Source of the DNA: an uncultured Clostridium sp.
GTDB taxonomy: Bacteria > Bacillota > Clostridia > Lachnospirales > Lachnospiraceae
Assembly: GCA_900555045.1 (NCBI GenBank)
Contig: USJW01000041.1
Span: 1 to 37,239, forward strand
Direction: 5' to 3'
Length of the DNA stretch: 37,239 nucleotides
Part shown: positions 32,933 through 37,239 of the stretch, piece after piece
Layout of the letters: the number at the start of each line of letters is the position of its first letter
How positions within the stretch are numbered: position 1 is the first letter of the stretch
Translations under genes and position numbers: made by a program
The notes under the pieces: model-generated
What the model saw: the letters and a program-made list of their open reading frames with translations, nothing else
Databases searched by the model: none
What the model was told of the DNA's origin: nothing

Positions 32933-33181
32933 TTATTTTTCGAGGTTTTCCCGGCTTTTGTCGGGCTCTGTTCCCTTTTTCGTCAAACCTCTGGTGTTCT
33001 TCTCCACCAGCTTGCGCGCCACCATGATCTGATGGCCGCAGCCCTGGCATTTCAGGCGGAAATCCGCCCCCACGCGCAGGATCTCCCACTCGCTGCTCCC
33101 GCAGGGGTGGGGCTTCTTCAGTTTGACCACATCGCCCACCTCATAATTTGGCTTTTCAATCATAGCTTTCGCATGCTCCAT
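32933..33181 (-). CDS. DUF951 domain-containing protein
   Basis: This 82-residue protein has the DUF951 core: YEVGDVVKLKKPHPCGSSEWEI, then a C45-x-x-C48 pair that with C27 suggests a metal or zinc-ribbon site, and MVARKLVEKN. The last 20 residues are charged and probably disordered. The function of this family is unknown; it is widespread in Firmicutes and often lies near rpsF or chromosome-maintenance genes, as here. The start is uncertain: ATG at 33181 lies close behind AACAGGAA, while MIEKPNYEV at 33163 is 12 bases from a GGAG. It begins 6 bp after the aldo/keto reductase and looks co-translated. Confidence 0.85.
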   Translation of the reverse strand: MEHAKAMIEKPNYEVGDVVKLKKPHPCGSSEWEILRVGADFRLKCQGCGHQIMVARKLVEKNTRGLTKKGTEPDKSRENLEK

Positions 33182-33187
33182 TTCCTG

Positions 33188-34177
33188 TTATTTCAAAATG
33201 CGCTCGATGGCCTCCAGCTCGCCGGGCGCAAATTCCGGTCCGTCTATGGCCTTCACGTTGTCCTCCAGCTGGGCCGTGCTGCTGGCGCCGATTAACACCG
33301 AGGTCACCTCGTCCCGGCGCAACACCCACGCGAGCGCCATCTGAGCCAGGCTCTGCCCTCTGGCTGCGGCGATCTCGTTCAGCGCACGGATCTGCTCCAG
33401 CCGCTCTTCGGTCAGATAGCGGCCGCCGACGGTGGTCCCCTTTCTGGACGCCCGAGAGCCCTCCGGGATCCCGTTTAAGTAGCGCCCGGTCAGCGCTCCC
33501 TGGGCCAGCGGGCTGTAGCAGATCGTGCCCACGCCCTCCTGCTGAAGGAGCGTTAGCAGGCCGTCCTCCACCCAGCGCTCAAACATGTTGTAGCGGGGCT
33601 GATGCAGCAGACAGGGCGTGCCGTTGGCCTTCAAGATGGCGATCGCCCGGGCCGCCTCCCCCGCCTGGTAGTTGGAGATTCCCACGTACAGCGCCTTTCC
33701 CTGGCGCACAATGTCCGAGAGCGCGCCCATGGTCTCCTCCAGGGGCGTCTCCGGGTCCGGGCGGTGGTGATAGAACACGTCCACATAGTCTAAGCCCATG
33801 CGCTTTAGGCTGGAATCCAGGCTGGCAATCAGATACTTGCGGGAACCCCAGTTTCCGTAAGGCCCGGGCCAGAAATCGTAGCCCGCCTTGGTGGAGATGA
33901 ACAGTTCATCCCGGTAGACCCCCAAATCGGACTTTAAGATGGCCCCGAAATTCTCCTCCGCCTTGCCTCTGGCCGGAGAGCCGTAGTTGTTTGCCAGGTC
34001 GAAATGGGTGATCCCCAAGTCGAACGCCCGGCACAGAATCTCCCGCTGCTCCTCAAGAGGCTTTTCCAGGCCGAAGTTCTGCCACAGCCCCAGTGAAACC
34101 TCCGGGAGAAGCACGCCGCTCCTTCCGCAGCGGCGGTATTTCATGGTGTCATATCGTGTGTCTGCTGCTGTATACAT
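33188..34177 (-). CDS. Aldo/keto reductase, YghZ (AKR14) type
   Basis: This 329-residue NADPH-dependent oxidoreductase of the YghZ/L-glyceraldehyde-3-phosphate reductase subgroup reduces reactive aldehydes such as glyceraldehyde phosphate or methylglyoxal. The catalytic tetrad is visible: D60 and Y65 in FDLANNYG, K97 in ISTKAGYD, and a His of YHHRPD (137/138). WPGPYGNWGSRKYLIASLDS is very characteristic of YghZ. The cofactor part VLIGASSTAQLEDNV is near the C terminus. AGGGA lies five bases before the ATG. It sits between the sirtuin (25 bp) and DUF951 (6 bp). Substrate is inferred from the family. Confidence 0.9.
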   Translation of the reverse strand: MYTAADTRYDTMKYRRCGRSGVLLPEVSLGLWQNFGLEKPLEEQREILCRAFDLGITHFDLANNYGSPARGKAEENFGAILKSDLGVYRDELFISTKAGYDFWPGPYGNWGSRKYLIASLDSSLKRMGLDYVDVFYHHRPDPETPLEETMGALSDIVRQGKALYVGISNYQAGEAARAIAILKANGTPCLLHQPRYNMFERWVEDGLLTLLQQEGVGTICYSPLAQGALTGRYLNGIPEGSRASRKGTTVGGRYLTEERLEQIRALNEIAAARGQSLAQMALAWVLRRDEVTSVLIGASSTAQLEDNVKAIDGPEFAPGELEAIERILK

Positions 34178-34202
34178 ATCATTCCCTGCTTTCTATGCCA
34201 TA

Positions 34203-34931
34203 TTAGTCTTCCCCGGTCACCGCCGCCAGCACCCGGCCGATCTTCTCGCTGATCACCAGATTTGCCTGGGAATCCCTGGATGTGGCCCCCTTGTTGATCA
34301 GAACCAGCCGGTTCCCGCGGTAGTAGTCGATCAGGCCCGCCGCCGGATACACCACCAGGGAGGTGCCCCCGATGATCAGCATGTCCGCCGTGCGGATATA
34401 TCGGATGGACCGCTCGAGAATGTCGCTGTCCAGCCCCTCCTCGTACAGCACCACGTCCGGCTTGATCGCGCCGCCGCAGGAGCACTTGGGCACGCCCTCG
34501 CTGTGCATCACATAGTCCAGATCATAAAACTTCCCACATCGGGTACAGTAGTTGCGGTGCACAGAGCCGTGCAGCTCCAGAACCTCCTTGCTCCCGGCCG
34601 CCTGGTGCAGCCCGTCGATGTTCTGGGTGATCACGGCCTTAAGCTTCCCCTGCGCCTCCAGCTTGGCAAGGGCCAGATGAGCCGCGTTGGGCTTTGCGTC
34701 CGGAAAGAGCATGCGGTCCTTATAAAACCGGTAGAACTCCTCCGGGTTTCGCACGTAGAAGCTGTGGCTGATGATGGTCTCCGGCGGATACTGATACTTC
34801 TGGTTGTACAGCCCGTCCACGCTTCTGAAATCCGGTATTCCGCTCTCCGTGGACACGCCTGCACCGCCGAAGAACACAATGCGGCTGCTCTCTTTCATCC
34901 ATTGTCTTAGCTGCTCTAATTTTTCATCCAT
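34203..34931 (-). CDS. NAD-dependent protein deacylase (sirtuin, Sir2/CobB family)
   Basis: This 242-residue sirtuin removes acyl groups from protein lysines using NAD. All motifs are present: GAGVSTESGIPDFR (23-36), TQNIDGLH (102-109), catalytic H121 in LHGS, zinc cysteines C129, C132, C150 and C152, and GTSLVVYPAAGL for NAD binding. The Tyr/Arg pair that marks desuccinylases is not evident, so deacetylation is the likelier main activity. AAGGAG lies nine bases before the ATG. It follows an acetyltransferase gene by 43 bp, an apt pairing of acyl transfer and removal, though a functional link is unproven. Confidence 0.94.
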   Translation of the reverse strand: MDEKLEQLRQWMKESSRIVFFGGAGVSTESGIPDFRSVDGLYNQKYQYPPETIISHSFYVRNPEEFYRFYKDRMLFPDAKPNAAHLALAKLEAQGKLKAVITQNIDGLHQAAGSKEVLELHGSVHRNYCTRCGKFYDLDYVMHSEGVPKCSCGGAIKPDVVLYEEGLDSDILERSIRYIRTADMLIIGGTSLVVYPAAGLIDYYRGNRLVLINKGATSRDSQANLVISEKIGRVLAAVTGED

Positions 34932-34974
34932 TCAGATACACTCCTTCCATCGCGCGAACGCCGGTGCGCTGCCC

Positions 34975-36093
34975 TCAGACCACCTCGTCGAGAAACACGC
35001 CCCGGACCGTGCGCACATAGTCACACCAGTAGGGAATTCCCTCCTGCGGCTCCAGCTCCTCAAGTGTCCGAAAGCCCCAAAGCCAGGCCACAAGCTGCTC
35101 TGCGGTCAGCGTCAGCGCCTCCGTGGAGACCAGGCACTCCCCGCTGCTTGCCTGGGTCCCGCTATCCGGAGCCAGTCCCCCAAAGGGCTCCAACACCGAT
35201 CCATCCGCCCAAAGGCTCCAGCGGTAGAGGCCGCTGTTCTGCGGAATCTGCCGGTCCCGCACCACGAGCGGCACCTCCATCCGCGGGGCCGGGCAGTCCT
35301 CCGAGAGCCCGGCGCACTTGACAAACTCCCGGACGCAGATCACCCGCGCCATCATCGCCGGTGCCACTGCCACTTGGTCCATTGCCGCGCCCTCCTCCAG
35401 CAAGCGATCATCCTCGCAGTACAGCAGGCGCACGCTCGGCCGCTTCCGCCCCCAGATCGCCCGAAGGCCCACCGGCCTGCACTCCCCCGAAGCCGCCCGG
35501 GTGAGCCATTCCATCCATCCGCCCCCGCTGGAAAGCTCCGCCAGCAGATTCTCAACGTACGCGCGGTCACGGAGCGTGTGAATTCCGTAGTGTGCGTCCA
35601 GGAAGCGGTTCATCCAGGCGGCGATCGCCTCTGCCGTGTCCCCGCAAATTTCCACCTTCCGCCCCGTCACTTCCATCTCGTCCCGCAGCCGCCAGCCGCG
35701 CCTCTCAGAGACATACGCGAATCCGACCGCCCGGTACCGTTCCGGGATCGCGGGCATGAGAAAGGTCACAGGCGCGCCCTCCCGGTAGAGGTCCGCAAAC
35801 AGCCGGTTCACCAGCTCTCTGTTGTATCCCTGCCCCCGCACGTCCACGGCGGTGGCGCAGGCCACCAGGTAGTCCACGTCCCAGCGCAGTCCCCCCACGG
35901 TCAGGGTGTACGGGTTCCGGTGGATCATGGACAACACGCGGCCGTCCGACTCGTCCACCGCCGCCAGCACCCGGCTGTCCTTCACCTTCCGGCCAAAATA
36001 GTAGTCCAGAAACTCTGCCGTGTCGTCGGGAAACGCCTCCTCCCACAGCGGACGGCAGAGCGTCTTCTCACTCTCATCCAGATATTTGATCAT
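34975..36093 (-). CDS. Eis-like GNAT acetyltransferase with SCP2-like C-terminal domain
   Basis: This 372-residue protein resembles Eis-type acetyltransferases. The first GNAT domain covers about 1-145: acetyl-CoA loop VDVRGQGYNRELVNRL (83-98) and FLMPAIPERYRAVGFAYVSE. A second, degenerate GNAT-like domain follows, then a C-terminal SCP2-like fold (about 270-372) ending in a free carboxylate that in Eis acts in catalysis. Relatives acetylate aminoglycosides or protein lysines; the target here is unknown. Length is slightly below the usual 390-400. AAGGAG lies ten bases before the ATG. It lies 14 bp after the dehydrogenase and before the sirtuin. Confidence 0.82.
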   Translation of the reverse strand: MIKYLDESEKTLCRPLWEEAFPDDTAEFLDYYFGRKVKDSRVLAAVDESDGRVLSMIHRNPYTLTVGGLRWDVDYLVACATAVDVRGQGYNRELVNRLFADLYREGAPVTFLMPAIPERYRAVGFAYVSERRGWRLRDEMEVTGRKVEICGDTAEAIAAWMNRFLDAHYGIHTLRDRAYVENLLAELSSGGGWMEWLTRAASGECRPVGLRAIWGRKRPSVRLLYCEDDRLLEEGAAMDQVAVAPAMMARVICVREFVKCAGLSEDCPAPRMEVPLVVRDRQIPQNSGLYRWSLWADGSVLEPFGGLAPDSGTQASSGECLVSTEALTLTAEQLVAWLWGFRTLEELEPQEGIPYWCDYVRTVRGVFLDEVV

Positions 36094-36107
36094 TCCGCCA
36101 GGACTCC

Positions 36108-37070
36108 TTATTTGCCGGACAGAATCACATTGATCTGGTCCCCGGCAATCCAGTGCTCAATGTTGGACACTGTGATATCGGCCCGGATTTCCATGGCCTC
36201 CAGGGTGGCGAACGCCACATGGGGCGTCAGGATGGTGTTGGGCGCCTTCAGAAGCGGGTAGTCCTCCGGGATCGGCGGCTCCATGTCGAACACGTCGATG
36301 CCCGCTCCCGCGATCTGTCCGGCCTCAAGCGCCTCCGCCAGAGCCTGGTTGTCCACCACCGGCCCTCTGGCCGTGTTGATCAGAATGGCATTCTTCTTCA
36401 TGCGGGCCAGCATATCCCGGCCGATCAGCCCCTTTGTGGCGGGCGTCACCGGCACGTGTAAGGACACGATGTCGCTCTGCTCCATCAGCTCCTCCAGTGA
36501 AACATAGGTTGCCCCCAGCGCGGTTATCTCCGGGCGCTCCGTGCGGCTGTAGGCCAGCAGACGGCAGCCGAACGCCGACGCGATGGCGGCCACGCGGCAG
36601 CCGATGGCCCCGGTGCCCACGATTCCCATGGTCTTTCCGTGTAACTCCGGCCCAACCAGGCCGTCCTTGGTGCCGCCGGTGCGGGACCGCCCGTCACAGG
36701 TCGGGATGCTGCGGTACAGCCCGATGGCCAGCCCGAACACCAGCTCCGCCACCGCGTTGGTGGAGTACCCGGCTGCGTTGCTCACCGCGATCCCGCGCTT
36801 TTTGCAGGTCTCCAGGTCCACATGGTCCACGCCGGTGAACGCCACGGCGATGTACTTCACATTTTGGCAGCCCTCGATCACCTCACCCTTTAAGGGCATG
36901 TTGGCGACCACCAGGATGTCCGCGTCCTTCCCGCGGGCGATCAGGGTGGGGGTGTCCGTCACCTTGGTGGTGTTGTAAACAAATTCATGTCCCGCGGCTC
37001 TTAAGCCCTCCGCCAGCTTCTCCACATACGCCTCGCTCACGCCCAACGGCTCCAGCACTACAATTTTCAT
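36108..37070 (-). CDS. D-isomer-specific 2-hydroxyacid dehydrogenase
   Basis: This 320-residue NAD(P)-dependent oxidoreductase of the D-2-hydroxyacid dehydrogenase family interconverts 2-keto acids and D-2-hydroxyacids. It shows the glycine loop GTGAIG (152-157), and catalytic R235 in NTARGPVVD, E264 in DVFDMEPPI and H284 in TPHVAF. After the second strand the sequence reads YSRTERP where NAD-specific members have Asp, so NADP use is likely (inference). I start at MKIVVLEPLG with AGGAGG 11 bases upstream; earlier in-frame codons are in the leader. It is the first gene of the five-gene operon. Glyoxylate/hydroxypyruvate or phosphoglycerate-like substrates are possible. Confidence 0.9.
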   Translation of the reverse strand: MKIVVLEPLGVSEAYVEKLAEGLRAAGHEFVYNTTKVTDTPTLIARGKDADILVVANMPLKGEVIEGCQNVKYIAVAFTGVDHVDLETCKKRGIAVSNAAGYSTNAVAELVFGLAIGLYRSIPTCDGRSRTGGTKDGLVGPELHGKTMGIVGTGAIGCRVAAIASAFGCRLLAYSRTERPEITALGATYVSLEELMEQSDIVSLHVPVTPATKGLIGRDMLARMKKNAILINTARGPVVDNQALAEALEAGQIAGAGIDVFDMEPPIPEDYPLLKAPNTILTPHVAFATLEAMEIRADITVSNIEHWIAGDQINVILSGK

Positions 37071-37147
37071 ATTCCACTTGTCCTCCTGTATATCCGCGCC
37101 TCCCGTCTCCCCGGTCACGGCGCTAATTGTTTTATGAACCTACCAAT

Positions 37148-37176
37148 AATTTAACATTATTTGATAGGGAATGCAA
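37148..37176 (-). promoter_or_regulatory. Promoter of the dehydrogenase-acetyltransferase-sirtuin operon
   Basis: The minus strand has TTGCAT (37176-37171), 17 bases, then TAAATT (37153-37148) preceded by TG, an extended -10. The leader is about 70 bases. It is the only good promoter seen upstream of the five minus-strand genes ending with DUF951. Confidence 0.65.
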
Positions 37177-37192
37177 ATAGCTTTTTCCCCGC

Positions 37193-37218
37193 AAAAAAAT
37201 CCGCCGGCTCTCCTGCGG
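37193..37218 (-). terminator. Probable terminator of a gene beyond the right edge
   Basis: On the minus strand CCGCAGG pairs with CCGGCGG (one mismatch, AGAG loop; 37218-37201), followed by A and seven T. It probably ends a leftward gene lying outside the window. The last 21 bases hold no identifiable coding sequence. Confidence 0.65.
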
Positions 37219-37239
37219 CTATGTCGTCTTCTTCAATCA

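Noticed and set aside
34804..36261. A plus-strand open frame of about 485 codons across the sirtuin, acetyltransferase and dehydrogenase genes
   Set aside because: It runs opposite three recognised genes, is low-complexity Pro/Arg/His-rich, and matches no family I know.

Overview
The window looks like chromosomal DNA of a Gram-positive, GC-rich gut-type Clostridia member, probably Lachnospiraceae. Supporting signs are consensus sigma-A promoters and strong GGAGG ribosome sites, a V-type ATPase with the sodium-type rotor signature, a DUF6465 protein, a DUF951 protein, and CUT1 sugar transport without a local ATPase. The family assignment is an inference. Almost every gene is on the minus strand; only the MATE exporter, the AraC regulator and a GH115-like enzyme are on plus.

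Layout from left to right. 1-5313: the first seven genes of a V-type ATPase operon in the order stalk subunit-I-K-E-C-F-A, matching the Enterococcus hirae ntpFIKECGA order. It is transcribed leftward from a good promoter near 5.4 kb, and subunit A runs off the left edge. 5569-9732: an RND efflux pump with its membrane fusion protein, whose promoter sits inside an inverted repeat. 9932-17491: one long operon of a peptide/nickel-type ABC transporter (binding protein, two ATPases, two permeases), an acetamidase/formamidase and a LysR regulator, linked by overlaps or short gaps. 17641-18381: a lone precorrin-2 C20-methyltransferase. 18511-20773: a MerR regulator divergent from a MATE exporter, with a textbook MerR-type operator (19-bp spacer).

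20876-30169 is the most distinctive region. A CUT1 sugar transporter, a GH2 beta-glucuronidase carrying the N-x-K glucuronate motif and a GH105 unsaturated uronyl hydrolase are transcribed leftward. They diverge from an AraC regulator and a short GH115-like alpha-glucuronidase. None of the three enzymes has a signal peptide, so the locus looks like a cytoplasmic processing line for imported oligosaccharides carrying alpha-, beta- and unsaturated uronic acid ends. The transporter ATPase must come from elsewhere.

30170-37239: an intergenic stretch with a degenerate 8-nt tandem repeat, a hairpin and a bidirectional terminator; a DUF6465 gene with a perfect consensus promoter; an AT-rich histidine phosphatase that looks acquired; the rpsF-ssb-rpsR operon; and an operon of D-2-hydroxyacid dehydrogenase, Eis-like acetyltransferase, sirtuin, aldo/keto reductase and DUF951. 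No tRNA, rRNA, CRISPR array, transposase or phage gene was seen.
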